Assembly: GCF_001577365.1 (NCBI RefSeq)
Contig: NZ_CP014513.1
Location: forward strand, 2,170,001-2,234,000
Direction of reading: 5' to 3'
Origin: Frondihabitans sp. PAMC 28766
GTDB taxonomy: Bacteria > Actinomycetota > Actinomycetes > Actinomycetales > Microbacteriaceae
DNA: 64,000 bases
Numbering within the stretch: the first letter of the stretch is position 1; every line of letters starts with the position of its first letter. This document shows positions 8,397 through 17,315 of the stretch, in pieces. The notes beneath the pieces are model-generated. The model saw only the letters and a list, made by a program, of their open reading frames with translations, had not been told where the DNA came from and made no database searches. A program made the position numbers and the translations under genes.

Positions 8397-9755
8397 TCAG
8401 GCGGTGGCGGCCGAGCGGGTGACGAGACGGCCGACGGCGGCGAGCGGGATGCCCACCCATGAGGGCCGGTTGCGCGACTCGTAGATGGCCTCGTAGACCG
8501 CCTTGTCGATCTCGAACGCATCGAGCAGCGCCCGCTGGGCTCGCACATCGACACCGGACGACGCGACGTAACCGTCGACGAAGGCGCGCCGGGCTTCGTG
8601 CGCCCACGCCGCCGCGTCGACCGCCGGGCGCTCCTGTGCCAGCGACCCGGCGACGTAGTCGAACGACCGCAGCATGCCCGCCACGTCGCGCAGGGTGACG
8701 TCGGGCCGCGACCGCTCGGGCATGGGCCGAAGCGGCTCGCCCTCGAAGTCGAGCAGAACCCAGCCGCGTTCGGGCGACTGGAGAGCCTGCCCGAGGTGCA
8801 GGTCGCCGTGGATGCGCTGGAGGCGAGGCCAGGACGCCAGGGCTGCGGCGTCGTAAACCCGCGACACCGCGTCGGCGAACGCGGCGATCTCGGGCACCTC
8901 GCGCGAGGCCGTCGTGATCCTGCGCCGCATGCTCTCGAGCGCCGAGTCGATCTCGTCGGGGCCGGCCTCGACCGTACCGAGCTCGGCCGCGAGGGTGGCG
9001 TGCACCTCGGCGGTGGCGGTGCCGAGGTCGCGGGCGGCGGCCGTGAAGTCGATGCCGTGGCGGGCGGCGTCGAGGGCGACCCGCCAGGCGTCTTCGCTGC
9101 CGGCCAGAAACTCCTGGGCGAAGGCGAGGTGCCCGTGAGCCTGCCCCTCGGAGCGGCCCGGGTCGGGCCACGACGCCGTGAGATAGCCGAACGACTCGGG
9201 CACGCGAGTCGAGCCGCCCTGCGTCAGCGCCGCCTGCGAGGTGACGTCGGGGTTGTCGCCGTGGTGCAGCACCCGGAAGACCTTCGTGATCACCTTCGAC
9301 GAGACGCCATCGGAGTCGACGACGTCGTAGATGATCGAGGTGTTCGACTGCTCGCCCTCGAGCACCTTCGAGCGCACGACACGCCCCGGGTCCGACACGA
9401 GGTGCCCGTCGGCGACCACGTCGGAGCCGTCGACGTGCCGCTGGCGCGCGAGAGTGTCGAGCAGGCCCGCGGCGTAGACCGGGTCGTGCGGGCCGTCGTA
9501 GAGGTACAGGCCGTCGCTCGAGCCGATGAAAGCCGCGTCGCCGCCGGGCAGCGGAGTCGTGCGGGCGACGAGCGGCACCTGGTAGAGCACCGGCACGGTC
9601 GGAGCCTCGTCGATCATCAGCAGCGTCATGACGAGGCCGTCGTCGATGGCGGCCTCCATGCTGCCGACCACCCTCAGCACCGGAGCCCGACCCTTGCTCG
9701 CGTACCAGCGCTGACGCGCCATCCAGCCGGGAAGGGAAGGGGCAACGGTGCTCAT
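8397..9755 (-). CDS. Maltokinase-like sugar kinase (aminoglycoside-phosphotransferase fold)
   Basis: The 452-residue protein begins with the QRWYASKGR cap motif of maltokinases and has HGDLHLGQ near residue 316 plus the metal-binding LDFEGEP segment. Maltokinase (Mak/Pep2) makes maltose-1-phosphate for the GlgE alpha-glucan pathway, usually beside or fused to TreS. Here no treS, glgE or glgB is adjacent. The related actinobacterial glucosamine kinases share the fold and cap, so the substrate is open. Start ATG 9755 is close to the divergent CYTH-CHAD gene, leaving about 100 bp for two promoters. It converges on poxB. Confidence 0.8.
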   Translation of the reverse strand: MSTVAPSLPGWMARQRWYASKGRAPVLRVVGSMEAAIDDGLVMTLLMIDEAPTVPVLYQVPLVARTTPLPGGDAAFIGSSDGLYLYDGPHDPVYAAGLLDTLARQRHVDGSDVVADGHLVSDPGRVVRSKVLEGEQSNTSIIYDVVDSDGVSSKVITKVFRVLHHGDNPDVTSQAALTQGGSTRVPESFGYLTASWPDPGRSEGQAHGHLAFAQEFLAGSEDAWRVALDAARHGIDFTAAARDLGTATAEVHATLAAELGTVEAGPDEIDSALESMRRRITTASREVPEIAAFADAVSRVYDAAALASWPRLQRIHGDLHLGQALQSPERGWVLLDFEGEPLRPMPERSRPDVTLRDVAGMLRSFDYVAGSLAQERPAVDAAAWAHEARRAFVDGYVASSGVDVRAQRALLDAFEIDKAVYEAIYESRNRPSWVGIPLAAVGRLVTRSAATA

Positions 9756-9856
9756 CCCCGCAGGCTACGCCCGCCGCGTACCCCGCCGCCTGACGATTGT
9801 CCCCTCGTTTGCCCTGCGAACCATCGGCGCCTGCCGCACCCCGCTACAACAGAGGG

Positions 9857-11482
9857 ATGACCACAGCCGAATCGCTCGAGATCGAACGCAAATACGACGT
9901 GGGCGACCTCGTGAGAGTGCCGGATCTCACCGGTGTCGGCCCCGTCGATCGGGTCGAGGTCGACGAGCCGTTCACGCTGCGCGCCGTGTACTTCGACACC
10001 GCCGAGCACCTGCTGCTGGCAGGCCGCATCACGCTGCGGCGCCGCGAAGGCGGCCACGACTCAGGCTGGCACGCCAAGCTCCCGGGCAGCGACGCGGGCT
10101 CTCGCCGCGAGATCCACGTGCCGCTGGGGCAGGATGCCGACGAGCCCCTGCCCGCCGAGCTCCGCCGGGTCATCGAGGTCGTGCTGCGAGGCCGCCCGGT
10201 GCACCCCGTGCTGGTGCTCACGACGATCCGCACCGTCACGCGCTTGCTCGACTCCGACGGCGCGCAGCTGGCCGAGCTCGCCGACGACGAGGTCACCGCG
10301 GCCCACCCCGACACCGCCGACGTGCGCAGCTGGCGCGAGTGGGAGGTCGAACTCGCCGACGGCATCGCCCGCACCGACGGCGAGGCCCTGCAGGAGGCTG
10401 TCGCCGACGCTCTCGAAAGGTCGGGTGCCGAGGTGTCGGCGTCGAAGTCGAAACTCGCCCGCGGCCTCGGCTCGTCGGTGCCCGCGCCCACGGCGCTCGA
10501 ACCGGTCTCGCTGGGCAAGCACTCGGCCGCAGCGTTCGTCGTCGAGGCCGTGACGCGACTTGCGCGCGAACTGGTGGCCCTCGATCCTGCGACCCGATCG
10601 GGTCACCAGGATGCAGTGCACGGATTCCGTACCACCATCCGCCGCTTGCGCAGCGTGCTGCGCGTCTACCGCGGGGTCGTCGCCGACGACGACGCGGGCT
10701 GGCTCGACGACGCACTGAGGTCGATCGGGCGTGCCGCCGGTGCGAGCCGCGACCTCGAGGTGCGGAGCGAATTGCTCGACCACTACGCCGACGCCGCCCC
10801 CGCGGGCTTCGTCGCCCACGAGACCCTGGGGCGCCTGCGCGCCTCGCTCGGCGAATCGGCCCGCGATGCGGCGCGCGACCTCGAGCGCGCCCTCGACGAC
10901 CCGACCTACTTCGAGCTGCTCGACCGGCTCGAGACCCTGCCGACGGCGGAGCCGCTCGGCGACGACGCCGACGACGACCGGGACGACTTCGTGCGGGAGA
11001 GCCTGATGCGAGAGGCGAAGCGGGCGCGGCGGCGCGTTCGGGCGGCGACCCGTCTGGGTTCGTCGACGGGTCTGGGTTCGTCGATGGTTCAGGGTTCGTC
11101 GATGGTTCAGGGCTCGTCGACGGATCCGGGTTCGTCGACGGGTCCCGGTGTCCCGACGACCGACGAGGAGGCGTCCGCGTCCCGTCGCGAGACCCTGCAC
11201 TCGGCCCGGAAGGCGGCACGACGCCTGCGCTACGGCCTCGAGGCCGCGAAAGCCGCCGGGGTGAAGGGGACAGGCGATGCACGGAAGACCGCGCACGCGC
11301 TGCAGGACGCGCTCGGCGATGCTCTCGACGCCGACGACTTCCGCGCCTGGATCGTCGCCTCGACCGAGACTGCTCGCTGGGCCGAGGAGGACACGTTCGG
11401 CTACGGCGTGCTCGCGATGGTCGCGGCGGCCGACCGTCGGGACTCGCTGCGCGATCTGAGGCGTCTCTCGAAGCGCCTCTGA
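9857..11482 (+). CDS. CYTH-CHAD domain protein
   Basis: The 541-residue protein has an N-terminal CYTH domain (about residues 1-205) with the signature EIERKY at residues 8-13 for triphosphate/metal binding, and a C-terminal CHAD domain (about 225-541) with conserved basic and histidine residues (HGFRTTIRRLR). CYTH-CHAD proteins bind inorganic polyphosphate through CHAD and may hydrolyse triphosphates through CYTH. The CHAD domain is interrupted by a Gly-Ser-rich segment of about 30 residues made by an 18-bp tandem repeat (separate entry). I start at ATG 9857; the longer TTG-started frame adds an unlikely 20-residue leader. The AGAGGG just before ATG is closer than usual. Confidence 0.88.
   Translation: MTTAESLEIERKYDVGDLVRVPDLTGVGPVDRVEVDEPFTLRAVYFDTAEHLLLAGRITLRRREGGHDSGWHAKLPGSDAGSRREIHVPLGQDADEPLPAELRRVIEVVLRGRPVHPVLVLTTIRTVTRLLDSDGAQLAELADDEVTAAHPDTADVRSWREWEVELADGIARTDGEALQEAVADALERSGAEVSASKSKLARGLGSSVPAPTALEPVSLGKHSAAAFVVEAVTRLARELVALDPATRSGHQDAVHGFRTTIRRLRSVLRVYRGVVADDDAGWLDDALRSIGRAAGASRDLEVRSELLDHYADAAPAGFVAHETLGRLRASLGESARDAARDLERALDDPTYFELLDRLETLPTAEPLGDDADDDRDDFVRESLMREAKRARRRVRAATRLGSSTGLGSSMVQGSSMVQGSSTDPGSSTGPGVPTTDEEASASRRETLHSARKAARRLRYGLEAAKAAGVKGTGDARKTAHALQDALGDALDADDFRAWIVASTETARWAEEDTFGYGVLAMVAAADRRDSLRDLRRLSKRL
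11053..11142 (+). repeat. 18-bp in-frame tandem repeat, five units
   Basis: Five consecutive 18-bp units (11053, 11071, 11089, 11107, 11125) share the core GGGTTCGTCGA and differ at two to four positions each. Each encodes six residues of the type x-G-S-S-(T/M)-x. A sixth degenerate unit follows. They fall inside the CHAD domain and expand a loop between its helices. Confidence 0.92.
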
Positions 11483-11538
11483 GTCGAGACTTCAGGATCG
11501 ACGGGGTTCGTCGCCTCGGATCGGTCTTCTGTGAGGTC

Positions 11539-12078
11539 TCAGCGGCGCGCGTCGAGGAGGGCGATCACCTTCTGCACCGTGGCGTCGTTGCGGGACGTGA
11601 CCGTGCTGCCGAGCCGCTTCCAGAAGCCTGGCGGCACGGGGCTCGCGAGCACGCCGTTCGGCAGCCACTGGTAGACGGCGTCGGCCGTCACGACCAGCTC
11701 TTCGGGCTCGATGCCGGTGGGCACGTCGGCGGCGGCGGGGTCGAGAGGGCCGGCCGCGAACGACACCCCGAGGCGCCTCGGGTCGCGCTCGCCCTGTCGC
11801 AGCGGGTTCGCCTCCGCGATGCGACGGAACCGGTCTGCGGGCAGCACGATCGTCTCGGAGTCGACGCCCGTGGCATCCTGCACCGCCTTGCGCAGAATGG
11901 CCGCGTCGGGGGCCGGGCCCGTCGTCTCGTCGTGCCCGAAGACCGCGTTGCCGCTGTTCAGGATCGTCGCGACGTCGGTGAAGCCGAGACCCGCATAGAT
12001 CGCCCGCAGATCGGCCATGGGCACCCTCTTGGCCCGGCCCACGTTGATGCCGCGCAGCAGCGCCACCCAGTCGCCCAC
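11539..12078 (-). CDS. DUF1697 family protein
   Basis: The 179-residue protein opens with WVALLRGINVG, followed by an ILNSGNAVF strand: the two hallmark segments of DUF1697 proteins, small alpha/beta proteins of unknown function common in soil Actinobacteria. The start is GTG 12078, preceded by AGGA at about nine bases. It lies nine bases after the stop of the S9 peptidase on the same strand, so the two are probably co-transcribed. No catalytic residues can be assigned. Confidence 0.85.
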   Translation of the reverse strand: MGDWVALLRGINVGRAKRVPMADLRAIYAGLGFTDVATILNSGNAVFGHDETTGPAPDAAILRKAVQDATGVDSETIVLPADRFRRIAEANPLRQGERDPRRLGVSFAAGPLDPAAADVPTGIEPEELVVTADAVYQWLPNGVLASPVPPGFWKRLGSTVTSRNDATVQKVIALLDARR

Positions 12079-12087
12079 GACCGCGTC

Positions 12088-14225
12088 CTAGCCGGCGAGC
12101 CCGAGCACGTCGAGGATCCACGCGATCTCGAACGCCCGCTCGCGCCACGACTCGTAGCGGCCGCTCACACCACCGTGCCCGGCCTGCATCTCGATCTTCA
12201 TCGTGACAGGGGCGCCGGCCTCGCGCAGCTTCGCCACCCACTTCGCCGGCTCGACGTAGAGCACCCGGGTGTCGTTGAGACTCGTCACCGCCAGGATCTT
12301 CGGGTAGCCGCTCGCATCGGCCGGCACGTTCTCGTACGGGGTGTACGACGCCATGTAGTCGTAGACCTCCGGGTCGTGCAGGGGGTCGCCCCACTCGTCC
12401 CACTCGATCACGGTCAGCGGCAGGTCGGGGTCGAGGATGCTGGTCAGCGCGTCGACGAACGGCACGGCTGCCAGCACCCCGGCGAAGCGGTCGGGGGCGA
12501 GGTTGGCGATCGCGCCCATGAGCAGGCCCCCGGCGCTGCCGCCTTCGGCGACGAGGGTCTGCGGCGTCGTGCGGCCTTCGGCGATGAGGTGGTCGGCGAC
12601 AGCCGCGAAGTCGGTGAACGTGTTGCGCTTGGTGAGCGTCTTGCCGTTCTCGTACCAGGACCGGCCCATCTCACCGCCGCCGCGCACGTGAGCCACGGCG
12701 AAGACCACACCGCGGTCGAGCAGGCTGAGCCGCGCGACGCTGAATGCGGGATCGATGCTGTGCTCGTACGAGCCGTAGCCGTAGAGGTGCAACGGTGCCG
12801 GGCGCCCTTCGACGACCACGTCGCGGCGCCACACCAGGGAGATCGGGATGCGGGTGCCGTCGTCGGCGGTCGCCCACTCGCGGCTCTCGTCGTAGTCGGC
12901 CGCGCTGTAGTCGCCGAGCACGACCTGCTGCTTGAGCAGACGGCGCTCGCCCGAGACCACGTCGAGGTCGAGCACCGTCGACGGCGTGACGAACGACGTG
13001 TAGCCGAAGCGGGCGGTGGCCTGGGTGAACTCGGGGTTGCTGCTCCAGCCCGCCGTGAAGAGCTCTTCGTCGAACTCGAGGGTCGTCAGCTCGCCGAAGC
13101 CGGCGCCGCCGCCCGGCAGTGCGATCAGGGCGATGCGCGACAGCCCCTCCGAGCGGTAGTCGACGAGCAGGTGCCCCGCGAACGCCTCGACCGACTCGAG
13201 CCGGCGCGCCTCGTTGTGGGCGATGACGACGCGGCGGTCGGTCGTCGAGGTGGGGTCGTCGGCGGGGACGTCGACCAGCTCGAAGTTCTCGGCCCCTGCA
13301 TTGTGAGTGATGAGCAGGCGGTCGCTGCCGTCGACGATCGCGTGGTCGATGTCGTACTCGACGCCTTCCTCGCGCGGCCAGACGACGCGGAATTCGCCCG
13401 TCGGGTCGTTCGCGTCGAGCAGCCACGCCTCGCTCGTGATCTTCGATCCGGCCTCGATCACCAGGTATTGGCGACTGCGCGTCAGACCGACGCCGATCCA
13501 GAAGCGGTCGTCGGGCTCGTCGAAGATCTTCACGTCCGGCGCGGCGCTGGAGCCAGTGGTCGGGCTGCCGACCTCGTGCCGCCAGATGGTGTCGGGGCGC
13601 CAGGCCTCGTCGACCGTCGGGTAGAAGAGGTAGTGGCCGGAGGCGTCGAAGGTCGCGCCCGGTGCCGTCTCGGCGATCTCGTCAGGGAGGTTCTCGCCGG
13701 TGCGGAGGTCGCGGATGCGCAGCGTGTAGCGCTCGTCGCCCTCGACGTCGACCGCATAGGCCAGCAGGGTGCCGTCGGCTGTGACGTCGAAGCTGCCCAG
13801 CGAGAAGAAGTCGTGCCCCTCGGCCTCGACGTTGCCGTCGAAGATCACCTCCTCGCCCGCGGCGGTCTGACCGGCCTCGATGGTCGGGGGAGTCCAGTCG
13901 TCGGGCCCCGTAATCGGCAGACGGCACTGGATGCCGTACTGCTTGCCCTCGGCCGTGCGCGAGTAGTACCAGTAGCCGCCCTCGCGCGTCGGCACACCGA
14001 GATCCGTCTCTTGCACCCGCCCCTTGATCTCCTCGAAGACCGTCTCGCGGAGGCCCTCGAGGTGGCGGTTCGTCAGCTCGGCGTAGGCGTTCTCGGCTTC
14101 GAGGTGTGCGAGCACCTCGGGGCTCTCCTTCTCGCGCAGCCACTCGTAGTCGTCGACGAAGTCCCGGCCGTGGTGCGAGCGGACGAGGGGCTTCTTGGGG
14201 CGTGCGGTGCGTCGGAGAGAGCCAT
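12088..14225 (-). CDS. S9 family prolyl oligopeptidase (oligopeptidase B-like), N-terminal frameshift
   Basis: The open frame 14115-12088 (675 residues) has a seven-bladed propeller-type N-terminal half and a C-terminal alpha/beta-hydrolase with GGSAGG around the nucleophile Ser, an NDTRV segment near the Asp and a GHGG segment at the catalytic His. This matches oligopeptidase B, which cuts peptides after basic residues in the cytoplasm. The conserved N-terminus (HHGRDFVDDYEWLREK) is present just upstream in the same frame but has no start codon there. ATG 14225 with a sensible leader is one frame off. One extra base in the G-run 14197-14200 would join them into about 712 residues. As read, only GTG 14115 can start this frame, which would delete a conserved segment. 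Confidence 0.88.
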
Positions 14226-14274
14226 GCCACCACCCTACTGACGCCCTCCGTCAGGCCCCTGCCTGCCTGCGGCG

Positions 14275-14493
14275 TCAGTGGTGCCGGTTCGGCGGGCCGC
14301 CGGGCGCAGGATGCGACGGGTACGTCTCGCTCGCCACGTGCGCGTCGGCCGGGTCGTCGCCCTCGGTCTCGTCGTCGCCGGTGCCGGCCTTCTCGTCGCC
14401 CGTGGCCGAGTGCACGCCGGGCAGCGTCTTCAGCCCGTCGACGTCCTTGCCCTTGGCCCGCTTCTCGGCGGCGGTCTCGTCGCGCTCCGTCAT
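14275..14493 (-). CDS. Small acidic hypothetical protein
   Basis: The 72-residue polar, Asp/Glu/Gly-rich protein has no membrane segment or motif. Its ATG overlaps the stop of the upstream membrane-protein gene as ATGA (14490-14493), the usual sign of translational coupling, which supports it being real. Function is unknown. Confidence 0.5.
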   Translation of the reverse strand: MTERDETAAEKRAKGKDVDGLKTLPGVHSATGDEKAGTGDDETEGDDPADAHVASETYPSHPAPGGPPNRHH

Positions 14494-15077
14494 GCCCTGA
14501 GGCTACTGGACGGGCCCGGCCGGCCGCGCCCTCCCGGCCGGGCGCTACAGGTCGGGATCGGCGAGGGTCGCGGGCATCGGGCGGTAGCCTGCGGTGGGGA
14601 GAGCCCGGCTTCGCCCGGCTCGAGGTCGCCAATGCGGGGCGACCGTGCGGCGATCGAGTGCACGGCCCCGGCGAGGCGCCACTGCAGCTGCATCAGCTGC
14701 AGCTCGTAGCCCGCGGGGTCGCTCTCGGCGGCGTCGAGGAAGGTGTTGCAGGCCATCGTCATCACGTCGAGATCGTGCATCGCCTTCGACCCGGTGCCGA
14801 GTCGGCGCCGCGCCCGCCGGATCTCGCCCCGCAGCGTCGCCGCGGAGTGCCGCGCCTTCTCGTACTCGGGGTCGAGCACGTCGGCTCGGGGGCTCAGCCG
14901 CGGCTCGATGCGCCGCAGCGCCCGACGGAAGTGGATCTCGTGCACGAGCTCGTCGAGCGCCGCGGCCTCGCGCCGCCGGTCGCTGATGCGCTCTGCGATG
15001 AGGTTCGCCGCGAACGCCGCCCCCGAGCCGAGGAACGCGCCGACGGCGACGGTGATGAGCGTCGTCCAGAGGGTCAT
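14490..15077 (-). CDS. Hypothetical protein with N-terminal membrane anchor
   Basis: The 195-residue protein has one hydrophobic segment at about residues 5-26, then a basic, helical, probably coiled cytoplasmic region to about residue 150 and a Pro/Gly/Arg-rich tail of low predictability. No known domain is recognised. It overlaps the next small gene by four bases (ATGA). The unusual C-terminal tail leaves open a frame error or a later true stop. Confidence 0.6.
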   Translation of the reverse strand: MTLWTTLITVAVGAFLGSGAAFAANLIAERISDRRREAAALDELVHEIHFRRALRRIEPRLSPRADVLDPEYEKARHSAATLRGEIRRARRRLGTGSKAMHDLDVMTMACNTFLDAAESDPAGYELQLMQLQWRLAGAVHSIAARSPRIGDLEPGEAGLSPPQATARCPRPSPIPTCSARPGGRGRPGPSSSLRA

Positions 15078-15120
15078 GCCAGCAGGCTACGGAGTGCCGC
15101 CGACACTCGAGAGCCCATCG

Positions 15121-15459
15121 CTAGGGTCGACGGCCGACGTCTTCGAGACGCCCCATCAGCGACCAGACGGCACGCGACAACTCGGGGTGCCAGAGGGCGA
15201 TGCCGCGCAAGAACTCCAGCTCGTCGTCGAGGCCCAGCCCGCTCGATGATCCTGCGGCCGCGTGCCCGAAACTGTCGGCTCGCAGGCTGATGACGACGTG
15301 TTCGTCGACGGTGGGCAGCTCGGGGATGACGTCCCAGGGGTCTTCACCGGCGCGGCACCGCAGCTCGATCAGGGTGCGCAGCTCGTCGTGGGCTTCGGCC
15401 CGCAGCACCTCCAGGCTGCGACCGGCCCCGCGGAACTCCGGGCGGCTGGTGTTGTCCAT
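15121..15459 (-). CDS. Hypothetical protein
   Basis: The 112-residue soluble protein (from ATG 15459) has a leading helix, a PTVDEHVVISLRAD strand and a helical end. No family is recognised. I prefer ATG 15459 over the longer frame because the extra 21 residues overlap the divergent Nudix promoter region. About 60 bp separate it from the divergent Nudix gene. Confidence 0.6.
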   Translation of the reverse strand: MDNTSRPEFRGAGRSLEVLRAEAHDELRTLIELRCRAGEDPWDVIPELPTVDEHVVISLRADSFGHAAAGSSSGLGLDDELEFLRGIALWHPELSRAVWSLMGRLEDVGRRP

Positions 15460-15520
15460 TCGCAGGATGCTACGCCTGGCAAGCTTGGTGCCAGAGCAAC
15501 CCGACGGGAAGGCGCACCGC

Positions 15521-16024
15521 ATGTCAGACGAGCCCCACGGCCAGCAGGCCGCCCTCCGCCGCGTCTGCGTCGCCTACCTCCTGCGCGAGCACGACGGACG
15601 CACGCAGGTGCTGCTCGGCCGAAAGAAACGGGGCCTCGGCGAGGGTCTCTTCGTCGGCCTCGGCGGCAAGTTCGAACAGGGCGAGACCGCGCAGGATGCC
15701 ACGGTGCGCGAGATCGACGAAGAGTCGGGTCTCACGGTCTCCCGCGACGCGCTCGACCGCCGCGGCGACCTCTACTACCTGTTCCCCGACCGCCCTGCCT
15801 GGAGTCAGCGTTCCACCGTCTTCGTGGTCACCTCGTGGCTCGGCGAGCCGCGCCCCAGCGACGAGCTCGACCCGGTCTGGTTCGACGTCGAAGCGCTGCC
15901 GCTCGACGAGATGTGGGACGACGCGAAGCACTGGCTGCCCGGTGTTCTGATCGGGGGACACGTCTCGCACGAGTTCACTTTCGCGCCCGACCTGTCTACT
16001 GTGTCGTCCGATCGGCCGGTCTGA
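15521..16024 (+). CDS. Nudix hydrolase, MutT/MTH1-like (oxidised purine nucleotide diphosphatase)
   Basis: The 167-residue protein has an exact Nudix box from G49 to L71 (G-x5-E-x7-R-E-I-x-E-E-x-G-L). The KKRGLGEG...GLGGKFEQGET lead-in and a C-terminal LDEMWDDAKHWLP segment resemble the MTH1 subgroup, which hydrolyses oxidised dGTP and dATP to monophosphates and protects DNA from mutagenic precursors. Substrate choice is inferred from the lead-in and C-terminal motifs. Start ATG 15521 follows GACGGGAAGG by about ten bases. It is divergent from a small hypothetical gene. Confidence 0.88.
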   Translation: MSDEPHGQQAALRRVCVAYLLREHDGRTQVLLGRKKRGLGEGLFVGLGGKFEQGETAQDATVREIDEESGLTVSRDALDRRGDLYYLFPDRPAWSQRSTVFVVTSWLGEPRPSDELDPVWFDVEALPLDEMWDDAKHWLPGVLIGGHVSHEFTFAPDLSTVSSDRPV

Positions 16025-16163
16025 CCCGCCGATCCCCGGTGCTGCGCAGATCTCCCCCGAACGGGTGGCACCACGAGAGGGGGGCGCAGAGAAAGTGCAC
16101 CACTCGGTACATTCGATCTACAGCCACCCGCCGGGTGACAAGATGCAGTGCCTAGGGAGCATC

Positions 16164-16508
16164 ATGACCGTCTTCGACAGCCGTATGAGCGGCAGTGACC
16201 GCCTTGTGGCGGACGTCGCCCGTACCCCGAACTCGTCCGTCAACCGGGTCGGCTGGGTCGCCGCTCTGGTCTGGCCTGCCGTGTGGACCGCTGTCGTCGC
16301 CGGTTCGCTTCTCGGCTCCGAAGGGCGCCTGCTGTTCTGGGTCGGCGTCGTCGGCGTGCTCGGCATGTTCCTCCGTCAGGGCGTCAAGCTGATGGCCCGC
16401 AACGTGCGTGTCGCAGGCGCCGTCATCGACAACGCCCCCGGGTCGCGCCTCGAGCGCGACACCCTCGCCGCGCAGGCTCCGGCCGGCACCGCTCGCTTCG
16501 GCGAGTGA
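16164..16508 (+). CDS. Small membrane protein, hypothetical
   Basis: The 114-residue protein has two adjacent membrane segments (about residues 28-48 and 51-70) and a polar C-terminus. ATG 16164 is chosen over upstream in-frame starts because AGGGAG lies six bases before it. No family assignment. It is followed by two hairpins that look like its terminator. Confidence 0.65.
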   Translation: MTVFDSRMSGSDRLVADVARTPNSSVNRVGWVAALVWPAVWTAVVAGSLLGSEGRLLFWVGVVGVLGMFLRQGVKLMARNVRVAGAVIDNAPGSRLERDTLAAQAPAGTARFGE

Positions 16509-16511
16509 CCT

Positions 16512-16590
16512 CCGCCGCTTCGGCGGCACTACCATCCCGACACGACGCACGCACCGCCCCGGACCCTGCCGGGCGGTGCGTTCGTGTTTC
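16512..16590 (+). terminator. Tandem hairpins, likely transcription terminator
   Basis: A short CCGCCG/CGGCGG hairpin (16512-16526) is followed by a 10-bp perfect stem (16550-16559 with 16571-16580) and the T-rich TTCGTGTTT. This fits termination of the preceding small membrane protein gene. Confidence 0.75.
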
Positions 16591-16616
16591 CGCTGTCGAT
16601 TCCTTTTGCGCCCGGC

Positions 16617-16868
16617 TCAGCCGTTGAGCGGGTGCTCGACGTCGCGCGAGCCGTCGGCCGTCGCGCGCATCACGGGGCGGATGAAGAAGTCGATGATGCC
16701 GAAGAGCACTGCGCCCATGAAGGCGAAGACCGCGTAGCTGTCGAACCGGCGTGCCGTGTCACCGCCGTGCGAGGCGAGCGCGATCGAGAGCACGTACATC
16801 ACGAGCGCCGCCACGATGAACAGAACGACGATGACGATGAACAGTCGGTGGAGCGCGAGTCGAGTCAC
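16617..16868 (-). CDS. Small hypothetical membrane protein
   Basis: The 83-residue protein has two membrane segments (about residues 8-33 and 47-65). A basic segment between helix end and tail (RPVMRATADG) suggests a cytoplasmic C-terminus. Family not recognised. Convergent with the preceding small membrane protein, divergent from the type VII-like island. Confidence 0.6.
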   Translation of the reverse strand: MTRLALHRLFIVIVVLFIVAALVMYVLSIALASHGGDTARRFDSYAVFAFMGAVLFGIIDFFIRPVMRATADGSRDVEHPLNG

Positions 16869-17000
16869 TCCGCGATGCTACGCGCAGCGAACCGGTCGTC
16901 AGGCCGCGCTCTCTCCACAGCGAGATAGTCCGATACTCCTGGATGACGTGTGATGTGCTAATTTTTCTCGAAACCGACAGAGGCGGCGAGGGGAGTGGAA

Positions 17001-17315
17001 GTGAGCACGTATTCGGTCGATCCCGATGCACTGCGGTCGATGGCGCACGCCGTCGGGCTCTGCATCGACTCGGTGCCGCTCGGTGCCCTGGGGGATGTCG
17101 AGGGCTGCGGCAGCCGGAAGGTGGCGGGGGCGGTCGACGAGATGGGGGTGTGGCGCCGAGTCACGTGGAAGCAGGCCGAGGCGTCGCTGAGCGATCTCTG
17201 CTCAGGGGCGACCGAGGCCGCGAACCTCTACGAGGCGACCGACTCGGGCGTCTCGCGAGCTGCGGCGTCTGCCGGCGTGAGTGTGGGCGCCGGGGCCGGC
17301 GGGGGCGTGGGCTGA
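17001..17315 (+). CDS. EspC/WXG100-superfamily-like small helical protein, putative type VII secretion partner
   Basis: The 104-residue protein begins VDPDALRSMA, the pattern of EspC-like (DUF2580-type) proteins made as helical hairpins and associated with type VII (ESX) secretion. A classical WxG turn is absent. The tail is Gly/Ala-rich. The start is GTG 17001 with GGGGAG six bases before; GTG 16995 would leave no spacing. Its stop overlaps the start of the large hydrolase gene (TGATG), so the two are translationally coupled, as ESX partners are with LXG or WXG substrates. An AT-rich stretch (CTAATTTTT at 16958-16966) probably contains the -10 element. No ESX membrane component is in the window. 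Confidence 0.65.
   Translation: MSTYSVDPDALRSMAHAVGLCIDSVPLGALGDVEGCGSRKVAGAVDEMGVWRRVTWKQAEASLSDLCSGATEAANLYEATDSGVSRAAASAGVSVGAGAGGGVG

Noticed and set aside
9748..14241. Very long plus-strand open frame (1497 codons) across several genes
   Set aside because: It is antisense to the S9 peptidase and DUF1697 and out of frame with CYTH-CHAD; long shadow frames are expected at this GC content.
16943..17314. Longer reading frame extending the hydrolase upstream of 17315
   Set aside because: It covers the EspC-like gene in another frame, has no ribosome binding site, and the TGATG overlap at 17313 gives a far better start.
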